Part shown: positions 24,072 through 35,454 of the stretch, piece after piece
How positions within the stretch are numbered: the first letter of the stretch is position 1
How the letters are laid out: each line of letters starts with the position of its first letter
Origin: Liquidambar formosana
Lineage: Eukaryota; Streptophyta; Magnoliopsida; Saxifragales; Altingiaceae
Assembly: GCA_039720395.1 (NCBI GenBank)
Contig: CM077831.1
Location: forward strand, 33,763,067-33,827,066
Length of the DNA stretch: 64,000 bases
Reading direction: 5' to 3'
Program-made: the position numbers and the translations under genes
Notes under the pieces: model-generated
Databases searched by the model: none
Seen by the model: the letters and a program-made list of their open reading frames with translations, nothing else
What the model was told of the DNA's origin: nothing

Positions 24072-27000
24072 TCACATCAAAGGCCATTCCATACCACTGG
24101 CCCTTCCTCTTGCCTTACCTCTTGCCCTGCCAGCACCACCAGCACCTTCTTTGCCCCTCCCTCTACCAATGACACCATCAGCAGCCCTACCCCTGTCCCT
24201 GCCCCTGCTCCTGCTCTTGCCCCTGCCTCTACCAATGCCACCATCACAAGCACTGCCACTGCCTTCCGTGACCATGCCTCTACCAAGGACACTACCTCCT
24301 GCATTGCTACTACCTATGCCACTGCCTTGGTTGACTGAGGCTTGTGTCATTGGTTCTTGAGATGGGCCTGCACTCCCAGTGCCTCTTCTTGCCTACAAAT
24401 GAATTATTGAATAACATTTAATGTAGTAAAATGATAATGAATAAGTAAAACATTCATTTAAGAAATTAGTGTACTACCATGCCATTAGTTTTTCTTTGAA
24501 CTGGAGCTCGTTGGCAGCTGCGCTTGTTATGCCCATATCGTTGGCAGTTTTTACACCTTACATTACTACTTCTAATCCTATGAGTACTAGGAGCACCCTC
24601 ATCTGGCTGCCTTTTCCTATTTATCTTAGGTCTCCCAGGAAGGCGACGGAGAGGGGGAGGCATCACTGGGTCATATTCAGAGTGAGCAAACTCTGGCCAC
24701 CTATTTTCAGCTGGGATTGGGTGTATTCTACCCCCATGAGCTCGAAGATATACAGTCTTTGAGAAATAATCATGACAATAACTTGCCATGTTGGCTCTTT
24801 GAAAGGTAATACAAGCTATAGCATGCTTACATGGAATACCTGATATATACCAAGCACGACAATCACAATCCCACATCCCTAACCTTACCACATGCCTCCT
24901 ATTACCATCCATCACTTCATATTCATCACCCCCAGCGAACATTGTATGACATGTTCTGGACTTTTGTTTCATGCTATCTAATTTTCCCATAATAGCTGAT
25001 AATAGCTTAAAATTGCATTAATGTTATACTTTTAGTAGGCATTATCACATTTATTTGGCACTTAATTCCGCACTTTACACATTATACATGAATTCTCTTG
25101 ATACATGCTCTTATACTTAAAGTGGTGTATTAATGTGTGTTTTATTTTTGTAGGAAGCCAATTCCCTATGGTCAAGCATTCTTTATTTATTTGGAACTAT
25201 ATGGAAGCTTTGCAAGGTTGAAGTGCATTGATTTTAGAAGAATTTAGCAAAGAAATTGGCAACCCCAAAGTTGGAAAGAAGATTAAAAAGGAAGTTTGGA
25301 GCAGTTACCGTATTTTGGTCATAACTTTTGACTCCGAAATCCAATTGATGCGAAATTGGTGTCCCTGGAAAGCTGATTTGAAGCCCTACAATATTGTATT
25401 TCACGAATTTTTCGTGATTTCAACGTTTAGTAGGTCAAAAACGGGTTACAAGTTAGCCCTGCTGGAAAAAACCGGGATTCCCAATTTGTTTCCTAATTTT
25501 TCTCCTCTTTCTCTTGGAAACCCTAAGAGCACATGGAAAGGAAAAGGTGGCTGCACCTCTATATATTACTTCTCCTCTTCTATTCTACAACCACCTCTCT
25601 CTTGTTCTTCTTCTACTTCTCTTTAGTTTTGTAGTTTTCAATTATCATGAGTAGCTAAACGTTTTGCTAAGGCTAGGAGTGAAGTTACAACAATTATTTG
25701 GTATTTGTTTAATGACTCTTTCATGGATTTAATGTAATGTTTTATAGTTTTGATTGATTTTGATTATTTTGCAAAGTATTTATTCTGTATAATTCTTTTA
25801 TTTATCGTTAACTCCGGGTACGGTGAATGCTTAGGATTCCCTGCGAATTAAATTACTAGTTTTCTCATGCATTAAATCAATCAATCTTATGAATCCATAT
25901 TTTTAGAATTGTTTTGAATAAAATTAATTGTTACATCATCCGACTGGGGTCATCCTTCATATGAATCTCAGTTGAGTTATAAAATTGAGTCGTTAGCAAA
26001 TAACTAATACTTGTTGTGAGTGGACCTCTGAACCTTAGTGCTTTTAAATTATTGTTTTCAATCAAACTAATTCTCTGCAACCAAGCAACCAAATTTCTAA
26101 AATCTTTTCTCAATCTTTTCTGCTAATTATTCCCCTTCCCTGTGGTTCGACCTCGGACTCACCGAGAATTTATTACTTCGCGACATCCTGCACTTGGGAG
26201 CATTATTAAAGTCGTAGCAATAGCAGGGGTAATCTCATTGGTCCACCCACTCCCTGTTTGATACCTCTTATGGGTTCTACTCATCAACCTACATCTTATG
26301 GTGTCTATCATGGTCAACACAGGTTTAGATCTCAATTCACCCATCCACTGGTTAAATGATTCAGACATATTATTTGTCAGGCTATCATTTTTAACCCTAG
26401 GGTCAAATGCATGCCTACTCCATTGAGTAACAGGGATTTCCATTAACCAATTATATGCTGCAGTATTTATTGTCTTCATTGCATCCATTGACTCATTGAA
26501 TTCCTGCCTGTTGCAAGCTCTAGCAGCATCCCAGAAATGGTCCCTCAGAAGTATTCCTGGGAACCTAGCCTTAAAATTATTATAAAGATGCCTACAACAA
26601 TGCCTTTGATTAGCCTCTGGGAAATACTCTCTAATAGCATCAATGACACCCTATAAAAAATAAAAACAACAATAGAAGTATTAGTAAAGTAAGGCAATTG
26701 TTAATGTACATATTACAAAGATATAAAAATAACCATAAGCAAGTATAAAAACAAAAATAACCTTTAACAACAGCACATTGTAAGAGATTATAAATATATA
26801 AATAACTATTAGCAAGTATTAAGAAATAAAATAAAAAACTAAGTATTCCATGACATATATAACCATTAAATGAAAGTGGTTTAAGTAAATGCAAAAGAAA
26901 GTTCATGATACCTTCTGTCTGTCAGTCATAAAAGTGTAAGGTCTGTTCAGAGAATCATCGCCTAGCACCATGTGCAAGTGATACAAAAAAAATCTCCAAC

Positions 27001-28400
27001 TCTCCTTGCTCTCACCATCGACAACAGCAAATTGCAACTGGAAATAATTTCTGATTCCCATCCAATGCTACAGCACCCAATAGCACACCACCATATGGCC
27101 CTTTAAGATGGCAGCCATCTAACCCCATAAATGGTCAACATCCATTGATGAACCCAATCTTCATTGCCTCAAGACAAACAAAGAAATTCTTGAAACTAGG
27201 ATTACTAGTCATATGAAGCCTTTTACACTGAAGCTTCAATAAACTTCCAGGATTATGATATCTCACCACATCAGCATATGCAAGAAACTTACCATAGCAC
27301 TCCCCATGGTTCCCTTCAATTTCATCCATACACTTCCTTTTTGCTCGATACAATCAAATCGGATGTACTTCAACACCATATTCCTCCAACAACTCATTCC
27401 TCATCCCTAAAAGCTTCATTTCTGGGTTATTTTTTATGCGGCTCGCAAACTTCTTTGCTATCCAGGACGAGCTTGCATTCTTATTTGTGGTGCTCTTAAT
27501 ACATGAGTGCTCATCTTTAAGTGTCCTCACCACAAAATTACAGCTGTCCGGAGTTAGAGATGCATGTATGCGCCACTGACAGCCCTCACCAGCACACTTT
27601 ACTGTCACCCGTGTTCTCTCATTCTTGACCCTTACAATGTCAAAGCCCTCTTGTATAACATACTCCCTCAATTTCTCTCTAAATGCATCAATACTGACAA
27701 ATACCCTTCCAACCCAAAAGGACACGTTGTGGCCATCATCTTCCACTGGCTTCTTACCCCGCATGAATCTATTAGGATCAGCTTGAAAGTCTTCATCTTT
27801 AGAACCAGATGATGTCATCAACTCACTTGAATTGCTTTGGTAATCCGAGAGCTCATCATCTCCATCTATAGAATCTCCATCATGTCTGTCATCCATATCT
27901 CCATCAACTGCTTCATTTTCATGCTCAACATACGTCCCATCTTCATCTGAGTCATCAGTAAAACCATAAACTTCATCTTCATCTTCACCTTCACCACAAT
28001 AACCACCATTTTCATCCCAATCTTCACTACCAATTTCCTCCACTTCTATTTCATCCTCACAAACATTAATTGGTTGCTGCGGGGGCTGTGATGGCTGGGG
28101 CAAATGCGATGCAACAGGAGGGGCTTCATTGGTTGTCACAAACACATCAATGTGATGTTCCCTAACATTTCCATTAAACATTTTCATAACATCAGCATCA
28201 CTTTCAACAAAGAAAACCTCAGTTGAGTTATTAATTGAGGTAGCTATGCGAATTAAGACATTAGCTGAGGTATCAACAGCATTCAAGGCACGATCACAAA
28301 TAGCACATAACAAATCCATATAACTATACCGATCCGTATCAATAGCGGGTATCGCATAAACATTGGATCGGTAATGGACTCTTATATCAATATACGCCAT
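24072..28400 (-). pseudogene. MuDR-family MULE transposase (broken)
   Basis: Three exons with GT/AG introns: 28400-26912, 26650-24478 and 24392-24072. The N-terminus begins MAYIDIRVHYRS, followed by an Asp/Glu-rich linker. A MuDR-type DNA-binding domain (VGRVFVSIDAFREKLREY, CQWRIHAS) and the MULE catalytic region follow. Next come a SWIM zinc finger (CDCRAWYISGIPCKHAIACI), a CCHC knuckle (CKNCQRYGHNKRSC) and a Gly/Arg-rich tail. Lesions are an in-frame TGA at about 27354 (HPI*LYRAK), a second at about 27135 (GC*PFMG), a 1-bp insertion near 27035 (FPVA then FAVVDGES in another frame), and a solo LTR at 24997-26219. Without the LTR and one target copy the frame reads ITPAIMGKLDSM. Both TGAs could be CGA-to-TGA changes. 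It no longer makes a full transposase. Confidence 0.92.
24997..26219. mobile_element. Solo LTR (1,223 bp) inserted in the transposase gene
   Basis: Starts TGATAATAGC and ends GTCGTAGCA (TG...CA), with a 5-bp target duplication ATAGC at 24992-24996 and 26220-26224. Only one LTR-like unit lies between the duplications, and no gag or pol is present. The end segment ('ccctgtggttcgacctcgga') resembles LTRs of plant Ty3/gypsy elements, but the family is not certain. An ORF at 25228-25626 inside it has no recognised function. Confidence 0.85.
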
Positions 28401-29320
28401 TTAGGGGCTTGTAAATTGAAAGGAAAATCAAGAAATATTGTCAATTACATTGAAAAAAAAAAAACCAATGAAAACCCCTAAAACAAACCCTATTTCTGAA
28501 ACCCTATACCAACACCATAAAGTAAATTTCTTAAACAGCATATATGAACACAACAGAGAGAGTAAATGACAGGCCAACAAAAAAAAAATTTTTTGAACTT
28601 TAAAAGTCACAATAGATACAGCACACACACACATATATAACCAGCCAACCACACAAACACCAACCCCAGTGACCCTAAAGAATATTACAAGCATACCATT
28701 GAGCCAATCAATAACCCCAATACATCCAAAACTTCCATCTAAATCATATACAGCTACAACCACAAGAATATACAAAACCCACCACAAACATTGAAAAAGA
28801 TATGAACAAAATTGAAAACAAAACAAAAAGCAGCTAACAAACAATCAACAATTGACAACTACAATAAACAAAGCAACAAGACCCAACAAAGAACTAAAAA
28901 TGATAAGTAAATCACAATTTAAAAACAAACCCAGCTAACTAAGAATTAACATCTAAACTACAAGAAACTTTTATAAAATAAATAAAAAAAACCCCAAATA
29001 AAAATATTTAAATATACAACTGCTAGACTTTAAAGCCATATTTCAGAAACCCTATACCAACCATAAATCCCTACATGAATTGCTCAAAAAATCCCTACAT
29101 AACGAGTCAATTGATCAAAACCCCATGAAAACACCGACAAAAAACAAACCCCCAGCAAAAAATTGAACTTACCCGTTGTCGTAGCCAACCCCAACGAAGG
29201 GTAATGACCTCCGTATGAAGAATTTTCCCTTCAAGAACAGTTCACCATCGTCGATCGTCAAAATCCAACATCCATGGCTACATTTTTCCAAGTGAAACCG
29301 TATGGGTATAGGAGCCCTAG
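28401..29320. promoter_or_regulatory. Presumed transposase upstream region
   Basis: A/C-rich non-coding stretch between the transposase start and the right-end minisatellite. By position it should hold the transposase promoter and leader; no specific box is identified. A short CA repeat lies at about 28622-28632. Confidence 0.35.
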
Positions 29321-29660
29321 AAACCTCCTCTCTTCTTCCCTCTGTTTGATTGAAGTCCTCTCTTCTTGAATCTGTTTGATCGACGCACAAATGGCTTGCC
29401 TCTGTTTAATCGAAGTCCTCTCTTCTTGAATCTGTTTAATCGACGCACAAATGGCTTGCCTCTGTTTGATCGAAGTCCTCTCTTCTTGCCTCTGTTTGAT
29501 CGAAGCACAAATCGCACCAACAGAATACGGGAGCCCTACAAATCTCCTCTCTTCTCGTCTCTGCCTCCTCTCTTCTCGTCTGTGTGTGTGTCTGATCGAA
29601 GCGCAAATGGAACCCTGTACGTACAGGGAGCCCTAGAATCGTCTCTTATCGCTTCTGCCT
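29320..29660 (-). repeat. ~60-bp minisatellite near the right MULE end
   Basis: Several imperfect copies of a unit built from 'tctgtttgatcgaagtcctc', 'tcttcttgaatctgtt' and 'gatcgacgcacaaatggctt'. Open frames here are a consequence of the repeat. It lies just inside the right terminal inverted repeat, where subterminal repeats are common in MULEs. Confidence 0.8.
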
Positions 29661-29808
29661 GATCGAGAAGCACAAATGGGCTCATACGCCTTTTTTGTGT
29701 TTTAATCCACTAAAACAATAAAACGACTATATTTTACTCTAAGGGTATCTTCATCATTTTGTATTTCCGTCCACTCCGTTAACATTGCCGTTTCTGACAG
29801 CAGAGGTC

Positions 29809-29882
29809 AGTGTAATTTCATAAAGTATAGGGGGATCAGTGTAATAGTCAGTAAATAGAGGGGGTCTAGATGTATTTTACCC
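29809..29882 (-). repeat. Right terminal inverted repeat of the MULE
   Basis: Reverse complement of 16786-16860 with a few mismatches; followed by TTCATGATA (29883-29891), the right target duplication. Confidence 0.9.
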
Positions 29883-29891
29883 TTCATGATA

Positions 29892-31870
29892 TTCAGAGGG
29901 AAAATTTCCTCTATTGAATGCTACGAAAAGTTGCAGCTTTCCTTTTGCTGGTAATCGAAGAGTTTCCTTCCATCTGTCTTACAAAGAGACCAAGACAAGT
30001 CGTTTTCCTTCATTGACTTAGAATAGTCAGTCTACCTAGCGTCTCCAATCACTAAATGGGTGGATGCACTCAGAAAATGGGTGGCCCATTTTACCTGAAG
30101 GTCTAAAAGCTTTAAAATGTGGGTATGAGTCTGTGTCAGTGGTTACATGGAAGTATGAGGAAGCTGCCCTTACATTATTTTTGTTCAACACTTGATTCGA
30201 AAGGGTCTATAGATCTAAAGACTGAAAGAAAAATAGTCAGGTGGATCTACTTTAAAATTTTGCGCTATGGGGATCAGTTAGCAATACGCGTAACAACAAA
30301 GAAAAAGAAAATAATGGACCGCACAATTTACCTTGATTTTTATACTTGATCGATCAAATGAGACCCGTCCATACGTCGCATCATCAATTTCTTGCTGTAA
30401 TGGTAAGATTACGGGGAATCTCATGAGCTGCAATGGATACAAGTCAAGGCGTCCATCACGGCAGAAATCAGCGTGTAAAATGGAGTGAATGCTACAGGTG
30501 ACGAAGTAATTGAAGGTTTTCTTTGGGACTTCTAGTATTCGTCGATATTAATTAGTACGTGTTGACTGGGAATTGTAGCCTTCAATTAGTATTGATTTCA
30601 ATTCACAAAGTTTCAAACTTGTTGGAGGTGCCAATATTATTGGACAAAGTTTTTGACAGCCCAAATTTGTTGTATACTTCAAGATATTCAGTCTCGAGTC
30701 TTGCAATTCGATTTAAATTTTTGAATTTATGTCTGATATTTAAAATAAAAAATAAAACGGCTAAAACTGTATAAAATTTTTCCATGATTTTTTGGGCTTG
30801 ATTTCAAGAAATTCGAGAGAATCATCTGAAATTGAATAAAAAACTAGCCAACCAAACGAGATTTTGTGACATAACCTTGCCTGGCAACATCTCACAATGT
30901 GATGAGATCAACAGAACCTGAACGAGATAATACAAGTGGTCTCTTTGGACACGTCCTGGTAAAATTGGAATGATCCACCTAGTATGTAGTTGGCTTGGAG
31001 CTTCAAAAACAAGGAAACAAATATTACCAAGACACTAGTAGATGGGTTGTTAAGAGTTAATAGCAAAAAAAAAAAAAAAAAAAGAAAGATGGGTTGTTAA
31101 GAGTGATATATAAACAACAATTTAGCTTTTTAAAAATTGTTTAGGTTTGTCTCCGTGGGTTGGTTGAGCGGTTAGACCTTAAGTGTGCTCTCCAGAGGTT
31201 ATTGCTTCAACTTTTCATAGAGATCGCTACTTGTGTGAGTATGAAACATCTCACACGAGCCATTAGGAAAATAGTTTGGGTTGAAATCTCGGCAGGAGTA
31301 AGACTTAGGATACCCCTAATTTTTAATTTTTTTTTTAAAATTATTTATGCTTTTGGGATGTGGTGTATCATCAGTCTTGTATGTTACTTGATCACTCCTA
31401 TTCAATCATGTTGGACTTGTGATTTGTCTTCTTAGCTATCTCACTCTTCCTCACCCATAGCCCAAAAAAACAAAAAGAAATTCTTAGTGGTCAACATTTT
31501 TTTCTGAAGAAATTTGACAATTTTTTGCTTCTTCCTCCTCCTCATCTCTTCTTTTTTTTTTTTTTTTCCTCAAATATTTTAGCAACAGCTTAATTAAGGG
31601 TGGTAAAGGTGCATTTCATTTTGGACAAAAACATGACAATTTTACCTAATGTCCCACGTTGATTAAACATATGCTTAGCTGTGTGTATATCATCCTTCCA
31701 TTGCAAATGTTCCTCAGGTTCATACTTCATATCAATTACTTCATATCAGTTACGTCAGCTGAAACCCCTTTGATGAACGGTTCTCTCTCTCTCAATACAT
31801 TGCAAGCGTGTCCTGCTACCACTTTTCCCAGGTCCTTCTTGGTGAGAGGATTCTACTGTTCTAAATGAAT
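29892..31870. repeat. LecRK 5'-flank block, copy 2 (displaced from LecRK-2 by the MULE)
   Basis: Resumes exactly where the sequence upstream of LecRK-2 was broken by the MULE: 'ttcagagggaaaatttcc' as in the other copies. It has the same landmarks as the block at 3416-5300, including a SINE-like segment (31150-31325). No gene. Confidence 0.75.
31150..31325 (+). mobile_element. SINE-like tRNA-derived repeat, copy B
   Basis: Same A-box-like 'gggttggttgagcggttag' and degenerate B-box-like segment as at 4743, in the equivalent position of the flank block. Confidence 0.4.
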
Positions 31871-32199
31871 GTGTTGGATTGGGGAGAGAATTCAGTGTTG
31901 AGTTGATAAAACTCAACACAGTGCCAAGGTGAAATGGAGCATTGGATTAGATTTCGGACGGCTTGGATTTAAAGATAAAAAAAATTGTCCACTAAGGTCA
32001 TTTTGGTCATTTCAGTAGTAACTTTTGATCTTTAAATCCAAACCATCCAAAAGCTAATCCAAAGGTTCATTTCACCTCGGCATGGTGCTAAGTTTTATCA
32101 ACTCAGTGGTGGGTTTTTGAAATAAAAGTTTAAAAATGGCATTTTACAGCAAGCAATTAAAGGCATGCAGAGCAGGACGTAAGTGATTTTTTTACAGCA

Positions 32200-32797
32200 T
32201 GCTTTGGATGTTCTAAATAACTCATTTACAGCAGTGTAATTTATGTCTTTCAGCTTTTAACGGCCTAACACTAATTTGTTTAGAACTTATAAGAGTAGGA
32301 GGAAGTTCAGAAACACTACCTAACGATGTTGATTGATTATTATTCTTGGGTGTGAAGTAGAGTTGGCCGTCCTTACTTTAATCAAAGCTTTTCCACCAAC
32401 ACTGGGATCTGCCTTCCCATTTGAGAGAGGGATTCTCTTCTTCCAACAATCCCCACCTCTAAAAATAGCAACGGCGCAAAAACAATCATCCAAGCAAGCT
32501 ACTCTGCACCAATCTTCAGTCACAGATTGAAAATGCCCATAATCTGAAAGTGGCCAAGTCAGTATTGGGCATCGCTTGAAAATCAAATCGATTCGTATCT
32601 TGCGATGCCTTATCGTAACTTTGCGAAACAAAGTCCTGTTTACATCCATTCATCTTATTATTGGGATCCAACAGGAAGTAACAAGGTGGGCATTGACAAA
32701 TTGGTCTTTGATCATCTCCTAGTCTGCAATAGCTGTTGAGCCCACAAGCTCCACCGCCTGTATCTGTAATAATACCCATGCAAATATTTTCAGGCAT
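32200..32797 (-). pseudogene. LecRK ectodomain fragment (EGF/PAN part with truncated tail)
   Basis: Minus-strand fragment from MPENICMG through CGLNSYC and CQCPPCYF to the PAN-like segment CRVACLDDCFCAVAIF. Two 1-bp indels break it: an extra base at about 32554 (NTD then LATF instead of WPLSD) and a lost base at about 32350 (HPRIIINQ instead of HPKNN). Its 3' part carries the same non-family tail DNA as LecRK-2 and LecRK-3. The lectin half is missing beyond 32797, and downstream similarity to LecRK-2 stops at a T/A run near 32190. No kinase follows, so this may be a relic of an ectodomain-only gene form. Confidence 0.85.
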
Positions 32798-32912
32798 ATA
32801 GATGAATATGTACAGAATGTTCAGCTTGTGTATAGCATTTGTTATTGATGTATATGTACAGAATGTTCATCCCAACAATATTAATAATATAGAGTCAAGT
32901 GAACATTTTACA

Positions 32913-32947
<35 letters not shown>

Positions 32948-33410
32948 TTTTTTTTTTTTCTTTTTTTTTTTTGGGAAATGCAGATAGCCCTACACTAATG
33001 CCGTACAAATCTTGCTCTAGTGAGAGAATAGATGCTGAAGTTGTGGGACCCATCGATATGGTTAAATCCTAAAAATTGAAACAAAACTAAATTCACATAT
33101 AGTATGATAAGATTTGTAGGACAAAGTGTGGGGTTATCTAGCATTTCTGTGTTTTTTTTTTTTTTTAAGCTAGAGAACATTTTACAGAATCTCATTTCAC
33201 TGTTCATGCTGTGAAGTTTAGTTTTTCTATTTTTATCATTATTATTTTCCCCAGTGTTGCTTAACTCAGAAAAGGGCTTTTTTCACAAGTGAAAGATCGC
33301 TAGGTATCTTGTTGAACTATGTAAATTTGGCAAAATCATGTAAATTTCGTGTTTTCGTGATTTACTTTTGCTGTGATGGTGCTTTCTGCATTACAGTTCT
33401 CTATGCTCAA
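32798..33410. other. Non-coding spacer with CT microsatellite
   Basis: Contains a CT dinucleotide tract at about 32917-32944, T runs, and two copies of 'atatgtacagaatgttca' about 45 bp apart (32811 and 32856). No gene recognised. Confidence 0.6.
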
Positions 33411-34390
33411 TTTAATTGCTCATTGCATATTCTTGTGGCCTGTCGGGATGAATCCATAATAATTTATATAATATTTAAGGTATAAATCCATCTTCTTGAT
33501 GAAGTGGCCCTGACTTGGACTACATCAAATTCCTGCATACTGTCAAATATTTGCGCAAGCTTCTCGCTTACACTAGGGGAGGAGCATATGCATAAAGAAT
33601 GTCCCCATATTGTGGATCGAACAGAGGTTAATGTGGAGCCGACCCCAAAAAGAAAAAATGAAAAAAAAAAAAAGAGGTTAATGTGGAGAGAAGCTTGCTT
33701 CAGTGATTTTGCCCTCACCATTTATAGAGATGGGGTCTGTTGTAAGAAGAAACGATCTCTCTCAAACGGGTGCATCAGACCCCAGAATTTCTGGAAAAGC
33801 CTAATTCAAAAAAGGAGAGATCCTTCCATGCAATCTGCAGGTACAAATTTGCTAGAAACATCACTCAATTTTAAACTGCAATGGATCACTGCTATTAGTT
33901 AGTTCAGTATTTTTTAATTTCATCTTACAGCTACAAACTCTTCTGATCAAATTCTAAATGCTACAAGGAGAGTCACAGATACTTCAATCTGCATTGGTAT
34001 TGGCAGCTTCCAATATTGAGACCTTAGACAATAATTCTACCATTTCCTATCTCAATTCCTTGAAATGCTGGGTTATATATATGCAAGGTTTGAATATGAT
34101 CAATGAAAACAAAAAAACTAGTACGGTGATGTTAGGATTGAATAAATACACAAAATTTCACTGATCAAAATGAAAAATATCAGTACCATAATACTATTCT
34201 CTGCACTTGAGGATGGTATGCAGGACAACATTATGCAGATAATTATTCTAAACCCTTAAGTTATTCAACACTACCCTTGAGCACACAATAGCTTGATATC
34301 CTGTAACACAAAAGTACTGCAACAAAAAATTAACATACAAAAAGCACAAACAACCAACACCACTTGCCCATGTTGAAGGGACTAATAAAT
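33411..34390. repeat. Segmental duplicate of bases 1-1000
   Basis: Runs parallel to the window start with small indels, for example 21 bp missing after 'cattgcatattctt'. It carries both the PAN relic and the 3' flank that precedes a kinase in each place (LecRK-1 at 998, kinase relic at 34395). Confidence 0.85.
33680..33850 (+). pseudogene. LecRK PAN-like domain relic, inverted orientation (copy B)
   Basis: Same relic as at 287-470: EACFSDFALTIYRDG, CCKKKRSLSNG, SLIQKRRD. Here the second conserved Cys is Phe. It belongs to the duplicated block, so it is not an independent insertion. Confidence 0.6.
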
Positions 34391-34394
34391 TGAA

Positions 34395-35450
34395 CTCATA
34401 TATGAGGATGGATCTGGAGGTACAGATACTTCAACGGCTCCTTCCAGCATCTGCGTAACTTTCTTCATGGCAAGCCTTAGCGAGGGATCCTCCTGAATGT
34501 TCCAGATTGCAATCACCACAAACTTCTCCACCCTCTTTGTCTTCCATGGCCTCCTCATCATTCTCCACTAAAAGATCCACCTTCCTGTCAATATAGCAAT
34601 CATAAGCCCAATCAGACAGTATCATCATATCGTCATCCTTCAGCTCTGGTTCCAAATTTTTCCTACAGCAAATGAGCTCTAGCAACAAAATGCCAAAGCT
34701 GTAAACATCCACCTCGACCGTAATTGGCACATTTTTGAACCATTCAGGGGCTACATAGCCTTTGGTTCCCCAGATGCTGGTTGTCCTTCGAGTCTGATCC
34801 GTCTTCAAAGGTTTAGCTAATCCAAAGTCAGAAATCCATGGGGTAAAAGAGTCATCCAACAGTATATTTTGAGGCCTCATATCGCAATGTATGATTTGGG
34901 TGCTGCACTCTTCGTGCAAGTAAAAGAGCCCCTTTGCAGTTCCAAAAGCAATTTGTATCCTCTTGTACCAGTTTGGCCTTGAATCTCCAAACAGGAAGCT
35001 CGCTAAAGATCCGTTCCTCATGAAATCGTATACAAGAAGCCGGTATTATCCCTAATTGCAGAATCCTAGCAGTTGGACTAGATTCTTGTGGTTTGTTCGG
35101 TCAATAGCACTCACTTCTCTCTGAAATTCCTTCTCCCCTTCTCCCTCCATCTTGTCTAACTTTTTTGCTGCCACAACGTTTCGATTTTCAAAAGCTCAAA
35201 CTCCCTTATAAACCATTGAGAAAGCACCTGTATCCAAGTTTTTCCTTAAATCCATTAGTAGCTTCTTCAAGCTCTTTGTACGTGAAACTTCGCAAATCCA
35301 TGCCTGGCAATACTTGGCATGGTTGAACCCATTTTTGCTTCCATTGATTCATGCTGAAAATAACCAGAAAAGTTGTTAACAGTAAGAGGAAGTTCAGAAA
35401 CATTGAACTACCTAGTAACACTGATCCAGTGATGATCAAAAGTTCCCAAG
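34395..35450 (-). pseudogene. LecRK TM-kinase relic A
   Basis: Minus-strand remnant of the TM and kinase region: VLLGSSMFLNFLLLLTTFLVIF, FTYKELEEATNGFKEKLG (35206-35439), then [19 protein letters not shown] to [24 protein letters not shown] and [16 protein letters not shown] (34431-35021). The Gly loop is lost, stops occur near 35040, and a frameshift at about 34545 destroys the C-terminus after NDEEAME. The catalytic loop reads HCDMRPQN, so the Lys of the loop is also lost. No ectodomain is attached. It sits where a full gene would be expected. Confidence 0.88.
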
Positions 35451-35454
35451 TGCA

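Larger units (their letters stand above)
16786..29882. mobile_element. Mutator-like element (MULE) with captured DNA, 13.1 kb
   Basis: The ends are matching inverted repeats of about 75 bp (16786-16860 and 29809-29882), both starting GGGTAARATACATCTAGACC. They are flanked by a 9-bp target duplication. Inside, from left to right, are a GAA-repeat leader, a plus-strand GRF zinc-finger gene, a region with a class XI myosin gene fragment and other coding-like scraps, and a minus-strand MuDR-family transposase gene whose start faces the right end. The two element genes converge, an arrangement also seen in maize MuDR. The transposase is broken, so the element is no longer autonomous. Length, TIR and target duplication all fit a MULE. 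Confidence 0.93.

Noticed and set aside
24077..24360. Overlapping Gly/Arg/Ala- and Pro/Leu-rich ORFs on both strands
   Set aside because: Low-complexity repeats of the transposase C-terminal exon read in other frames.
25228..25626. 132-residue ORF inside the 1.2-kb solo LTR
   Set aside because: No known domain; it lies wholly inside an LTR and is more likely chance reading of LTR sequence, though a short LTR transcript cannot be excluded.
26640..26906. Hydrophobic ORF (MNFLLHLLKPLSF...) as a membrane protein
   Set aside because: It coincides with an AT-rich intron of the transposase with clean GT/AG borders.
29169..29662. Arg- or Leu-rich ORFs on both strands near the right MULE end
   Set aside because: They come from the ~60-bp minisatellite, whose unit length keeps frames open.
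32917..32944. Regularly spaced repeats considered as a CRISPR array or satellite
   Set aside because: It is a CT dinucleotide tract; no spacer-repeat structure and no cas genes, in a plant nuclear context.
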